64,000 nt of DNA, taken from Alphaproteobacteria bacterium. Lineage in GTDB: Bacteria; Pseudomonadota; Alphaproteobacteria; Rhodospirillales; Rhodospirillaceae. This document shows positions 32,621-41,872 of the stretch, piece by piece (position 1 is the stretch's first letter; each line of letters starts with the position of its first letter). Under the pieces are notes generated by a model. The model saw only the letters and a program-made list of their open reading frames with translations, did not search any database and was not told where the DNA came from. A program made the position numbers and the translations under genes. The stretch spans positions 124,001 through 188,000 of the forward strand of contig QJZR01000010.1 of NCBI GenBank assembly GCA_003246625.1. The letters run 5' to 3'.

Positions 32621-33699
32621 CAGCCCTGCCCCAGACTCGCGGCGGTCTTTTCCCACTGCGCCTTGTACCAGTCGCAATAGGCGGCATAGCCGACCGACAG
32701 GTCCCTTTTCGGGGTGAAGCCCAGGAACTCGCGCGCGCGGTCGATGCGCAGGGTGCCGCGCTTCGGCTTTTCCTTGGCGGCGGGGGCTTCCTCGAAGCGG
32801 GCGTCCGGGAAGCGGTCGCGGATGATCGCCGCCAGTTCGCTGACCGGGCGCGCCGCGCCGTAGGTCAGGTTGAAGGTGCGGCTGAGACCGCCGGGCAGGG
32901 CCATGGAACGCACCAGCCCGTCGGTCAGATCGTCGATGTGGGTGAAGTCGAGCAGGCCGGAACCGCCGCCCTCCAGCCGCGAGGGCTTGCCCATCAGGGC
33001 GTTCTCGACGAATTTCTGGGTGACCCGCTGGGAGATGCAGCGGATGCCGTACAGCGCGCTCGGCCGGACGATGGTGTAGGGAATGCCGTACAGGCGTTCG
33101 TGTTCGCGCATCATCCGCTCGCCGATGTACTTGGCGTTGGCATAGACGCCGCGCGGACGCGGGCGCACGGTTTCGTCGACCCAGTCGTTTTCGAAGTCGC
33201 CGTAAACGGTGCTGGAGGAGAAGAACACCACCTGCCCGGTCTCGGACTGGCGCAGGCGGCACAGTTCCAGCAGGTTGCGCAGGCTGGTGATTTGCAGGTC
33301 GTAGGCCAGGGCCGGGGCCTTGTTGGCGGTGACCGCGCTGGAAATCGCCGCCAGGTGCACCGCCTTGGTCGGCATGAACTCGTTGAACACCTCGGACAGC
33401 TCGTACATGTTGCGGGCGTCGACCACCCGCATATCGACGTCGGCGTCGCGCATCAGGGCGAAGCGTTCCAGGACGAACCCCTGATAGAGGGCGCGGCGCA
33501 CCGGATCGATGTCGCGGCGCACCACCAGGCTGACCAGATTGTTGATCAGCACCGAATCCGCGACCATCACCTCGGCCCCGGCGCGGCGCAGCGCCAACGC
33601 CAGGTGGTGGCCGATGAACCCGGCGCCGCCGACCAGAAGAATGCGTTCCCCCTTCAGGGAAAGGGCCTCGGTGGGCATGTCGATGGTATTGGCGGACAC
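32620..33699 (-). CDS. NAD-dependent epimerase/dehydratase (extended SDR)
   Basis: The 359-residue protein is an extended short-chain dehydrogenase acting on a nucleotide sugar. It has the NAD motif LLVGGAGFIGHHLALALR (about residues 21-38), VDARNMYELSEVF, AVHLAAISSAVTANKAPALA, the Ser/Thr segment VVFFSSSTVYGDFEN and the catalytic Tyr-Lys in YANAKYIGER (about 190). The C-terminal substrate domain follows (TIVRPSALYGIRCISQRVTQ). It could be a 4,6-dehydratase, a 4-epimerase or a related enzyme; the active-site residues alone do not settle this. A long 70-residue insertion-like region lies between the first and second beta strands (INNLVSLVVRRDIDPVRRAL). Confidence 0.88.
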   Translation of the reverse strand: MSANTIDMPTEALSLKGERILLVGGAGFIGHHLALALRRAGAEVMVADSVLINNLVSLVVRRDIDPVRRALYQGFVLERFALMRDADVDMRVVDARNMYELSEVFNEFMPTKAVHLAAISSAVTANKAPALAYDLQITSLRNLLELCRLRQSETGQVVFFSSSTVYGDFENDWVDETVRPRPRGVYANAKYIGERMMREHERLYGIPYTIVRPSALYGIRCISQRVTQKFVENALMGKPSRLEGGGSGLLDFTHIDDLTDGLVRSMALPGGLSRTFNLTYGAARPVSELAAIIRDRFPDARFEEAPAAKEKPKRGTLRIDRAREFLGFTPKRDLSVGYAAYCDWYKAQWEKTAASLGQG

Positions 33700-33714
33700 T
33701 TTGCGTTCCTCCCT

Positions 33715-34875
33715 CTAGCCTTCCTGGAAAAAGTCGGCGACCGCCGCGGCGATCGCGTCCATGTCGTCGGCGCCGAGATGCGGGCCGCAAGGCAGGGACA
33801 AGGTCTGCGCCGCGATCCAGCGCGCCACCGGAAAGGCCTCGGCGGCGGGATGGTTCCGCGCGGCATGATAGCGCGAAAACGGCAGGGCGACCGGATAATG
33901 CACGCTGAAACCGATGCCGCGCGCCTGCAAATGGCGCATCAGGGCATCGCGCGACACCGACCCGTCGCGCGGCAGGGTCAGGTTGACGCAGAAGCAGCAG
34001 CTTTCCGCCGCGCCGTGACGCAGCGGGAACAGGGTGACCCCGGGCAGACCGGCCAGGGCGGCGTGCAGGCGCTCGGCGTTGGCGCGGCGGCGGGCCAGAA
34101 AGTCCGGCAGGCGCGTCAACTGGCACAGGCCGATCGCCGCCTGCACCTCGTTCATCCGGTAGTTCCAGCCCAGGTCCTCGATGTCGTAGAGGCCGGGCAT
34201 GGCGCGTTCGCCCAGCCCCTTGTCATAGGAAAAGGCGCGTTTCTTGCGCGCCGCCTCGGCCAGGGCGTCGTCGTCGGTGACCAGCATGCCGCCCTCCAGG
34301 GTGGTCATCAGCTTGGTCGGATAGAAGGAATAGGCCCCGGCGGTGCCGATCGTCCCCGCCTGGCGGCCGCCGAAGCGTCCGCCCAGGGCGGCGGCGGCGT
34401 CCTCGATCACCGCCAGACCGCGCGCCGCGGCGACGGCGCCGATTTCGTCCATGGCGCAGGGCAGGCCGATATAGTGCACCGGCATCACCGCGCGGCTGCG
34501 CGGCGTCAGCGCGGCGCGCAGGGCCGCCGGGTCCAAACCGCCGGTTTCCGCCGAGACGTCGGCGAAGACCGGGGTGGCGCCACAATGTTCGACCGCATGG
34601 GCGGTGGCGACGTGGGTCATCGCGGGGACAATCACCTCGTCCCCCGGGCCGACCCCGGCGGCGACCAGGGCCAGATGCAGCGCGGTGGTGCAGGACGAGG
34701 TGGCGACGGCGTGCCGCGCCCCGACGAATTCGGCGAACGCCGCCTCGAAGGCGCGGCCTTCCGGCCCGTGGGTCAGTACGTGGCCGGACAGGACGCGTTG
34801 CGCGGCGGCCCGTTCGGCATCGCCGAGCAGCGGGCGGGCGAAGGGAATCTCGCGTTTGCTTTCCCGGTCGGTCAT
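33715..34875 (-). CDS. DegT/DnrJ/EryC1/StrS-family PLP-dependent sugar aminotransferase
   Basis: The 386-residue enzyme uses pyridoxal phosphate to put an amino group on a keto sugar nucleotide. Seen: IPFARPLLGDAERAAAQRVL at the start, VATSSCTTALHLALVAAGVG (phosphate-binding), VIEDAAAALGG (Asp contacting the PLP ring), the Lys in SFYPTKLMTTLEGGMLVTDD that forms the Schiff base, and GWNYRMNEVQAAIGL. The ATG at 34875 follows GGGGAGGGGACG; the longer ORF adds an unrelated leader. It lies between Gfo/Idh oxidoreductase and epimerase genes, a standard amino-sugar combination. Confidence 0.94.
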   Translation of the reverse strand: MTDRESKREIPFARPLLGDAERAAAQRVLSGHVLTHGPEGRAFEAAFAEFVGARHAVATSSCTTALHLALVAAGVGPGDEVIVPAMTHVATAHAVEHCGATPVFADVSAETGGLDPAALRAALTPRSRAVMPVHYIGLPCAMDEIGAVAAARGLAVIEDAAAALGGRFGGRQAGTIGTAGAYSFYPTKLMTTLEGGMLVTDDDALAEAARKKRAFSYDKGLGERAMPGLYDIEDLGWNYRMNEVQAAIGLCQLTRLPDFLARRRANAERLHAALAGLPGVTLFPLRHGAAESCCFCVNLTLPRDGSVSRDALMRHLQARGIGFSVHYPVALPFSRYHAARNHPAAEAFPVARWIAAQTLSLPCGPHLGADDMDAIAAAVADFFQEG

Positions 34876-34892
34876 GGCTTCGTCCCCTCCCC

Positions 34893-35921
34893 CTACATCA
34901 GATAATCGACGGCGACGGAGCGGCCGCTCTGCACCGCCTGCCAGATCGCGAAACAAACGTCCATGACGCGGAAGATCTCCACCTCGCGCACCGGCGGTTC
35001 GCCGCCCGAACGCAGGGCGGCGACGAAATCCGGCAGGTGGTCGCCCTTCTCGACGCCGGGATAGGGCGTGGCGAAGGCTTCCTCGTCGCCCTCGCCGTCA
35101 CCGTGGAACAGGCGGGCGTCGGGCATGCCGTTCTCGAACGAAAGCCGGGTACCATAGAGGTTCAAGGCATGGAACTTCCGCCGCTTCGGCCCGTACATGG
35201 TGGTAGTCTTGCCGGTGGCGCCCGAGGCGAAACGCAACAGCGCGGTGATGGTGTCGGGCCAGCGATAGGCGGACCCCCGCGTCAGGATGCCGTTGCCCAT
35301 GGCGCAGACCTCGGTCACCTCTTCCCCGGCGATCCAGCGCATCAGGTCGATCAGGTGGATGCCGCCGCCGTAGACGGTGCAATAGAACGCCATCTTGCCG
35401 CGCCAGCCCTCGGTGATCTTCCACAGGATGTCGTGCAGATAGTCGCCCTCGATGTGCACCAGGTCGCCGAAGGCGCCCTCGTCCATCATCGCCTTGATCC
35501 GCTTGAAGCGCGGGCTTTGCCGCAGGATCAGGTTCGAGGTCAGGCGGCGCTTGCTGTCGGCCAGGGCGCGGGCGACGCGTTCGGCGTCGCTGCGGAACAG
35601 CACCACCGGTTTTTCCACCATCACATGCTTGCCCGCGGTCAGCGCGGCGATGGTCTGTTCGGCGTGGGCGTCGTCGTAGGAGCAGATCGAAATCACGTCG
35701 AGGTCGGCTTCCACCAGCCGCCGCCAGTCGGCATGGCGGCGCGGCACGTCGTGGCGGTCGGCGACCTCGGCCAGACGGACCGGATCGATGTCGCAGACGT
35801 CGGTGACGGTGCAGCCGGGAATCGCGTTATAGGCGACGACGTGGCGTTCCCCCACGCCCAGGCCGATGACCCCGGCGCGGATCGGGCGGAACGGCGGAAC
35901 GGCGGTGCGGCTATCGTCCAT
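34893..35921 (-). CDS. Gfo/Idh/MocA-family NAD(P)-dependent oxidoreductase
   Basis: The 342-residue protein has an N-terminal Rossmann domain (AGVIGLGVGERHVVAYNAIP), the conserved EKP motif (GKHVMVEKPVVL) with the catalytic-site Lys, and the C-terminal Gfo/Idh domain (GGGIHLIDLMRWIAGEEVTE, with the usual His-x2-Asp). These enzymes oxidise or reduce a hydroxyl or keto group on sugars or nucleotide sugars. Its position between the methyltransferase and the aminotransferase suggests it makes the keto sugar that DegT aminates. Confidence 0.92.
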   Translation of the reverse strand: MDDSRTAVPPFRPIRAGVIGLGVGERHVVAYNAIPGCTVTDVCDIDPVRLAEVADRHDVPRRHADWRRLVEADLDVISICSYDDAHAEQTIAALTAGKHVMVEKPVVLFRSDAERVARALADSKRRLTSNLILRQSPRFKRIKAMMDEGAFGDLVHIEGDYLHDILWKITEGWRGKMAFYCTVYGGGIHLIDLMRWIAGEEVTEVCAMGNGILTRGSAYRWPDTITALLRFASGATGKTTTMYGPKRRKFHALNLYGTRLSFENGMPDARLFHGDGEGDEEAFATPYPGVEKGDHLPDFVAALRSGGEPPVREVEIFRVMDVCFAIWQAVQSGRSVAVDYLM

Positions 35922-35924
35922 GGG

Positions 35925-36653
35925 TCACCGCCGCGCGATCAGAAGGTGTTTGTTCTTAAGGATCCCCGCGCCGTTGGTCTGCAGGTTGCGGCCCGCCGCG
36001 TCGCGGAAGGTCCAGGTGCGGATGGCGGCCAGGTCGGGGCGGAAGGGCAGGTCGGCATCCATCTCCACCGCCTCGAAGCGCAGGCTCGCCACCCGGCCAT
36101 CGAGGATTTCCCGCACCGTGCGCTGCGCGTGCACGTTCCAGTCGGTGTTCCAGACCTGCGAGCGGCTGCCCGGCGAACGGTCGCGGAACTGCATGCGCAC
36201 GTCGACGTCCAGCGGGTTGAAGCGCCCGTCGACGATCAGCAGGCCGCCCGGCGCGACCAGGGAGGCGAGCTTTTGCAGGACCTCCGTGGGGTCGGTGAAG
36301 ATTTCGACGACGCCGGTGGAGATCACCACGTCCCACTGTCCCTCGGCGGCGAAGACCGAGGCGGCGGAAAAATCGATCCCCGCCAGTTCCGGCGCGGCGG
36401 CGGCGGCGGCGATGTAATCCGGCGACAGGTCGATACCGGACAGGCGCCAGCCGGGAAAGGCCTGTTTCAGGCGATAGAGGCATTCGCCGTTGGCGCAGCC
36501 GACGTCGAGCAGGCGCAGACCGGGCGCCCCGGCGGTCTCGGCGGCCAGCACGCGGATCAGGTTCTTGTGGTCTTCCTTGAACAGGTCGGCGACGCCGCGC
36601 CGCGCATAGGGCGTGTTGGCGGGTTCGACCACGAACAGTTTCTCGTCGCTCAT
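35925..36653 (-). CDS. SAM-dependent class I methyltransferase
   Basis: The 242-residue protein shows the S-adenosylmethionine motif LRLLDVGCANGECLYRLKQA, the acidic ribose contact in WRLSGIDLSPDYIAAAA, WDVVISTGVVEIFTDPTEVL and GGLLIVDGRFNPLDVD. It starts the leftward sugar operon and is followed 3 nt later by the Gfo/Idh gene. The methyl acceptor is not known; a sugar hydroxyl or amine of the same glycan is likely. Confidence 0.87.
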   Translation of the reverse strand: MSDEKLFVVEPANTPYARRGVADLFKEDHKNLIRVLAAETAGAPGLRLLDVGCANGECLYRLKQAFPGWRLSGIDLSPDYIAAAAAAPELAGIDFSAASVFAAEGQWDVVISTGVVEIFTDPTEVLQKLASLVAPGGLLIVDGRFNPLDVDVRMQFRDRSPGSRSQVWNTDWNVHAQRTVREILDGRVASLRFEAVEMDADLPFRPDLAAIRTWTFRDAAGRNLQTNGAGILKNKHLLIARR

Positions 36654-36731
36654 CGAGGGATTCTTCCCGTGCGGAGGTGACGGCTCCGGGCCCCCTTCGG
36701 AGCCCCAACCGGTACTGTGCGCCCCCGCCGG
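36654..36731. other. Gap between giant glycosyltransferase gene and methyltransferase operon
   Basis: The 78-bp spacer holds a GGCTCCG/CGGAGCC stem-loop (about 36681-36703) without a T-run. It may attenuate transcription between the two genes, or nothing. No promoter was identified. Confidence 0.4.
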
Positions 36732-39700
36732 TTAAGAAGTGGTTGACCCTTCGGGGGGCACGGCGCGTTCCAGAATCATCCGGCGCAAATGCGCGCCGAT
36801 GCGGGCATACGCGTCGGACCGGAAGTGACGGATGCTGTCGGTGTGGTCCTGCGGCCCCAGCACGTCGAGCCGCAGATCGCACAACCCGACGCCAGGATGA
36901 CGGGCAACCACCGCGTCCAGGATGGCGTTGAAGGCACGATGCCGCAGGTGGCGGTTCTTTTCCGTCGAATGCGGAAACTCCGTCTCCACCGCGTTGACCA
37001 GGATCAACGGACAGCGCCCTTCCAGACGCGCGATGATTTCCTCCAGATTCGCTTCGAAGCGTTGCGGCGAAATGCCGCCGAGAAAACGGTAATTCTCGGC
37101 GAACCAGGGCAAGAATCCGGGGTCCGCGCCAAGGCCGGGAACCCGCGATATCTGGTGCGCCCAGTTCGCCGGGTCGGTGATGTCCCATTCCAGGTTGGCG
37201 AAGGGCACCACGAACCCGCTGTCGCGATGCTGATATAGCCCCTGCGTGTAATCCATCAGGGTGCCGAGAACCCGCACCGCGCCATCGTCGCCGAAGACCC
37301 GCGAGGCATAGGCGGAGCGGTCGATGAAGGGCAACCGGTCGATCAACGCGCCATGACGGTCGAGCACGTCCGTGCCGTTGCGCACCAGAATCTCGGTGTG
37401 GTCGAGGTGCATCGGAATCCCGTGACGCCCGGGCGTGGTGAATTCGGTAACCGCCGTGATTCCGCCGCCGATGTGGGGCGTGGATTCGAACAGGTCGCAA
37501 CTGCCCTTGAGCAACGCCACCACCGGCGGCGGCGACGTGCGGACACGGGGGGCGGCGTCGGCCGCCAACGCGACGTAAAGGTCGCGCAACGACGCCGCCA
37601 ACCGGTCGTAGGCATACCGCTTGCGCGCGAAATCACGCAGCGCGGCGCGATAGGCGGGGTCGCGCCCGCGTTCCATCGCCTCCTTCACCGCGGCGTTGAT
37701 CGCCGGCGGATCGGTGGGGTCGAAATAGGTGGCGAAGCCGCCGAAATATTCCCGTTCCGACGAACGGTCGCTCAGCGCCAGGGGGGTCCCCGCCGCCGCC
37801 GCTTCCAGCGCCGACAGGGGCGCGCCCTCGGCCAGGCTGGGCAGGACGAAGGCCGCCGCCCCGGCATAGGCCGAGGCCAGCAACGCGTTGTCGCCGACCT
37901 GCCCGGTGGCCAGCCAGCCCGGCCGCAGGTGCCGCCGCACCTGCTCGGCATAGGGGACGTCGCCGCCGCCGCCGATCAGGACCAGGGGCTGCGGTTCGTC
38001 CCGCCAGGCCACCGCCAGGGAGAGCTGGTTCTTCCGCCGTTCCAGGTTGCCGACGCAGAGGACGTAATCGGCAAGGCCGCTGACGCGGCGGAAGGCGTCG
38101 GGGTCGGCCCCCTCCAGCCAGTCGGTTCCGGCGGCGTTGCGGATGATCGAATGACCGCAGGCGCCCAGGGGCTCCAGCGCGGTCATCGCCGCCTTTTCGT
38201 GCTCGGAAAGGAAGACGACGTGGTCGACGGTGTCGAGAATCCGCCGCAGGCAGAGGCGATAGTTCGGCGACAGCGCCCGCAGGTTGCCGTCGACGCCGGG
38301 ATTGATCCGCCGCAACTGCTCCATCATCGGCGCGTACAGGCCCGCCGCCTCGTCGAGGTCGGAGGACTCGGTGAACATCTTGGTCAGGCCGAAGCCGATG
38401 CTGAATTCGCTCTGGTCGAGGAAGATCGGCGAAAACACCAGACGGCGGCAGCGCGGACGGAAGTATTCCACCTGCGCCAGCGCCTCCTCGGGCGACCAGA
38501 TGTTGTGGACGTGGACGACGTCGAAGCCGCCCGCCAGCATCTGGTTGCCATAAACCACGTCGGCCCGCACCCCCAGGCCGTCGAGGGCGCGGGCGGTCGC
38601 CAGGACCCGCCGGGTGGGACCGCCGAACTGGCCGTTCCTCCCCTCCGGCGGATGCAGCGCCAACAGCACCCGTGGCCCCGGAACGGCGCGCTGGCTCCCC
38701 TCGGCCAGATCCTCCAGGGCCCGACGCACGGCGCCCGCGATGTCGCTCCAGGAAAAGTCGGCCAGACGCTTCTGCCCGCGCATCACCAGACGGCTGGACA
38801 CCCGCAGATCGCCAAGTTCGCGGATCGCCTCGGCCAGTTTCGCGGCGTTCCCGGCGGGAAAGATCAGGGCGGCGGCGCCCGCCACCTCGGGCAGCGCGCC
38901 GCCGTCGGAACAGATCACCGGGCAGCCGCAGGCGAAGGCCTCCAGCACGGTCAGGCCGAAACCCTCGTAATGGCTGGGGTTGACCAGGGCGAAGGCATGC
39001 GCCAGCAGGCAACGCAGTTCCTCGTCGCCAGCCTCCATGCCATAAACGCCGTCCTCGCCCAGTTGCTGGACGAAGTCCTCCTGCACCGTGCCGTCGCCGA
39101 CGAAGACCACCAGGGGGCGCTCCGCCTCGGGCAGCAGGGCGACCGCCGAAACCAGGACGTCCGCCCCCTTGTAGCCGCCCTGCGACCCCAGATAGACGAC
39201 GTAGTCGCGGTCGATGCGATGCTTCTTCAGCACCGCGCCGGGGTTGTCCGGCAGCGGCGTCAGGAACGCCGGGTCGACCGAGGAATGGGCGACCGACACC
39301 GGGCGCGCCGCGGTCTCGGGGAACAGGCGCAAAAGGTCGCGGCGGGTCGTTTCGGAAACGCAGACGAAGCGGTCGGCGCGGTGGATCAGATCGTGTTTTT
39401 CCACCCACATCGGCGACGTCAGGTCGAAGCCCAGAACCTCGGGGATCATGTCGTGGATCATCGCCAGGGTCGGCGTGGTCAGCGGCCGCGCGTAATAGGT
39501 GGAGCAGAAGGCGGCGGCGTCGAGATCGTCGCAATAGGCCTGCATCACCGCCGGATCGCTGTCCAGGCGGTTATAGTGATGCGGCTCGACGGTCAGGGTT
39601 TCCAGCCCCTCGAAACGGGGCGCGGTGCCGCCCCGGTCGAGCAGCACGACGCGGTCGAGGAAACCGTCCTTGCGCCATTCGGCGAAGATGTTCTTCCACA

Positions 39701-41738
39701 CCCGGGCGATGCCGCTTTTCGTGCTCAAGTGGAAGAAGCTGCCGTCGATGACGAAGGGCTTCCGCTTGGCGGAAAGGGCGCGGCGCGGCGCGGCGGCCCC
39801 GGCGGCGGCAAAGGGCGCGGCGACGCCGAGGTCGCGGCGCAGCCAGACCCCCGCCTGTTCGCGGCGGCTGCGGCGCAGGGAATCGACCAACTGGGGGAAG
39901 AAACTGTCGTTGGCCAGCTTCCAGCACATCTCCTCGACCGCCTGCGCCCTCAGCTTGCGCGGCGGATCGAGGACGAGAAGATGGATGCGGCCGGTGCTGT
40001 GCAGGCGATAGCCGATGCCTTCCGCCAGGCGTTGCAGGCCGGTCATCGCGGGCAGGAAGCGGGTCTCGTCGCGCAGGTCGTCGAGGACGCCGCCGCCCCG
40101 CGCCTCGCTCCACACCGGGCAGTCGAGGACGATCACGTCGGGACGCGCGGCGGCGGCGCGGGCCAGGGCGGCGGCGGGATCGGCCTCCGCCTCGAACCGG
40201 CTCCACAGCACCGCCTCGGCGAAGTCGCCGGACAGGTTCGGCACCCCCGCGTGGGCCGAGGCCGGGGCCCGGCGCGGACGGCAGGCGGCATGCCCCCGCT
40301 CGCGCAGCAGGGCGGCCAGCAGGCCGTCGTCCATGCCCTCGACCAGCAGGGGCTCGGTGCGCGGCGCCCCGGCCAGAAACAGGGCGGCGTCGGCGCGGTC
40401 GGCCAGGGTTTCGGCATGACCGGCGAAGCCGGGCGGCAGGGGACCGGGGGCGGCAAACGCCCCCTCCACGCTCAGGCTGCCGCACGCGGCGCACTGAAAG
40501 ACGGCGCGGGCGGGCCGTCCGTCCGCGACGCCGCGGACGAAGCGTTCCCCGGTCTCGCCGCCGCACACCCGGCAGGGCGGCGCGGCGACGGCACGCGGCG
40601 CGGAAACGGCGGAGGCGGCGTCCCCTTCCACCCGCAGCATCGCCGCGACCAGGGTTTCCGCCGCGGCGGCCCAGGTGGACGACGCGGCGTGACGGCGCGC
40701 CCGGTCGCCCAGGACGCCGCGGTCGAGGCGGCCGTCGCGGAAATCGCCGATCAGGCGGGCGACCGCCGCGATATCGTTGGGATCGACCTGGATGCCGACG
40801 TCGCCCGCCACCTCGGGCAGCGAGGCGCGGTTGGAAACCACCGCCGGGCAGCCGCAGGCGAAGGCCTCCATCGGCGGCAGGCCATAGCCCTCGTAGTACG
40901 ACAGATAGAAGAAGCACATCGCCCCGGCATAGAGGGCGGGCAGGTCGGCGTCGGGCACGTAGCCGGTGACCGTCACCTTCTCGCGCAGGCCGGGAACCGC
41001 CGCGATCTGGCGCTGCAACTGTTCGTTCCCCCAGCCGCTGGCGCCGGTGAGAACCAGCGAGGTCGGCGCGCCGCCCGCCGCGACGAAGGCGGCGAAGGCG
41101 TCGACCACCGCCTCCATGTTCTTACGCGGCTCCAGGGTGCCGACGCTGAGGATATAGGGCTGCCCCTCGGGAATGCCGTAGGCGCGGCACACCCGCGCCA
41201 CCTCCGCCGCCGCGACCGGGCGGTGGAAGCGGTCGTCCACCGCCGGATAAAGAACGTGGGTGCGCGCCGCGGTACCGGGATAGAGGCTGAGGAAATCCCG
41301 CCGGGTACACTCCGAAATGCAGACCACCTGGGTGTCCGGGCGGATGAACTGCAAGGTGTCCTTGCGGAACCACGCCTCGTAGTTGCCGGGGAACAGCTCG
41401 GGATAAAGGACGGGCAGCAGGTCGCAGATCACCAGCCAGTCGTGGATCGCCGGATTGCGCAGTTCGCCGAGCTCGACGCCGTAATAGGGGGCGAAGACGT
41501 GCAGCGGCTCGTCCCCGGCATAGGGCGGCTTGCCGATCAGGTCAGACATGCCGGATTCCGCCAGGTAACGCGAAAGCGGCACGTGCCAACGCGGCGCATA
41601 GGCCAGCGACAGGTCGACGTCCGGCCTGTCGTGCAGAGCCCGCAAAAGCTGGCTGGACAGGCTGTAGACGCCGGTACGGGCCAGCACCTCGGCCTGGGCG
41701 AACCCGATCACCGAGGCCTCGAACAGGATGCGAACCAC
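36732..41738 (-). CDS. Giant multidomain protein: three GT4 modules, zinc-ribbon-like motif and SGNH-like tail
   Basis: The single 1668-residue ORF has no internal stop. Residues ~1-370 are a GT4 module (LSVGTLEPRKNMEAVVDAFA, YYEGYGLPPMEAFACG). Residues ~389-420 have two Cys pairs (CRVCGG, CAACGS), like a zinc ribbon, followed by a poorly characterised region to ~655. Residues ~660-1015 are a second GT4 module (YLGSQGGYKGADVLVSAVAL, HYEGFGLTVLEAFACG). Residues ~1022-1395 are a third (CVGNLERRKNQLSLAVAW, LAEGAPLSALEAAAAG). Residues ~1405-1668 begin with LLKGSCDLFES and end with DHTDSIRHFRSDAYARIG, resembling an SGNH-type hydrolase or acyltransferase. It probably builds several linkages of one oligosaccharide in the cytoplasm. 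No signal peptide or membrane segment is seen. Confidence 0.85.
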   Translation of the reverse strand: MVRILFEASVIGFAQAEVLARTGVYSLSSQLLRALHDRPDVDLSLAYAPRWHVPLSRYLAESGMSDLIGKPPYAGDEPLHVFAPYYGVELGELRNPAIHDWLVICDLLPVLYPELFPGNYEAWFRKDTLQFIRPDTQVVCISECTRRDFLSLYPGTAARTHVLYPAVDDRFHRPVAAAEVARVCRAYGIPEGQPYILSVGTLEPRKNMEAVVDAFAAFVAAGGAPTSLVLTGASGWGNEQLQRQIAAVPGLREKVTVTGYVPDADLPALYAGAMCFFYLSYYEGYGLPPMEAFACGCPAVVSNRASLPEVAGDVGIQVDPNDIAAVARLIGDFRDGRLDRGVLGDRARRHAASSTWAAAAETLVAAMLRVEGDAASAVSAPRAVAAPPCRVCGGETGERFVRGVADGRPARAVFQCAACGSLSVEGAFAAPGPLPPGFAGHAETLADRADAALFLAGAPRTEPLLVEGMDDGLLAALLRERGHAACRPRRAPASAHAGVPNLSGDFAEAVLWSRFEAEADPAAALARAAAARPDVIVLDCPVWSEARGGGVLDDLRDETRFLPAMTGLQRLAEGIGYRLHSTGRIHLLVLDPPRKLRAQAVEEMCWKLANDSFFPQLVDSLRRSRREQAGVWLRRDLGVAAPFAAAGAAAPRRALSAKRKPFVIDGSFFHLSTKSGIARVWKNIFAEWRKDGFLDRVVLLDRGGTAPRFEGLETLTVEPHHYNRLDSDPAVMQAYCDDLDAAAFCSTYYARPLTTPTLAMIHDMIPEVLGFDLTSPMWVEKHDLIHRADRFVCVSETTRRDLLRLFPETAARPVSVAHSSVDPAFLTPLPDNPGAVLKKHRIDRDYVVYLGSQGGYKGADVLVSAVALLPEAERPLVVFVGDGTVQEDFVQQLGEDGVYGMEAGDEELRCLLAHAFALVNPSHYEGFGLTVLEAFACGCPVICSDGGALPEVAGAAALIFPAGNAAKLAEAIRELGDLRVSSRLVMRGQKRLADFSWSDIAGAVRRALEDLAEGSQRAVPGPRVLLALHPPEGRNGQFGGPTRRVLATARALDGLGVRADVVYGNQMLAGGFDVVHVHNIWSPEEALAQVEYFRPRCRRLVFSPIFLDQSEFSIGFGLTKMFTESSDLDEAAGLYAPMMEQLRRINPGVDGNLRALSPNYRLCLRRILDTVDHVVFLSEHEKAAMTALEPLGACGHSIIRNAAGTDWLEGADPDAFRRVSGLADYVLCVGNLERRKNQLSLAVAWRDEPQPLVLIGGGGDVPYAEQVRRHLRPGWLATGQVGDNALLASAYAGAAAFVLPSLAEGAPLSALEAAAAGTPLALSDRSSEREYFGGFATYFDPTDPPAINAAVKEAMERGRDPAYRAALRDFARKRYAYDRLAASLRDLYVALAADAAPRVRTSPPPVVALLKGSCDLFESTPHIGGGITAVTEFTTPGRHGIPMHLDHTEILVRNGTDVLDRHGALIDRLPFIDRSAYASRVFGDDGAVRVLGTLMDYTQGLYQHRDSGFVVPFANLEWDITDPANWAHQISRVPGLGADPGFLPWFAENYRFLGGISPQRFEANLEEIIARLEGRCPLILVNAVETEFPHSTEKNRHLRHRAFNAILDAVVARHPGVGLCDLRLDVLGPQDHTDSIRHFRSDAYARIGAHLRRMILERAVPPEGSTTS

Positions 41739-41872
41739 GTCCCCCTCCGAAAACCGTCTTCGTGCCAGTGTCTTTTCTGACCCGTTAACGATTTGCGAAC
41801 AACCCCGGATTATTCTGTGATAGGTTTAATGAATCACCACCACGGGCAGAATGCCCCGGGAGGAGATGTCTC
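41739..41872. promoter_or_regulatory. Divergent region upstream of giant GT and the unidentified flagellar-locus protein
   Basis: This 134-bp spacer is AT-rich in its middle (ttattctgtgataggtttaa, about 41810-41829) and contains GTTAAC with a partial CtrA-like spacing (TTAA-N7-CGAA, 41784-41798). A strong GGGAGGAG ribosome-binding site serves the rightward gene. No sigma-54 element or FlbD-type palindrome was found, which sets this gene apart from fliK-flgD-flgE. Confidence 0.4.

Noticed and set aside
37353-41780. 1475-residue plus-strand ORF opposite the giant glycosyltransferase gene
   Set aside because: It is the antisense shadow of a GC-rich gene: Gly/Arg/His-rich, with no family motifs or ribosome-binding site. 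The minus-strand frame has clear GT4 motifs.
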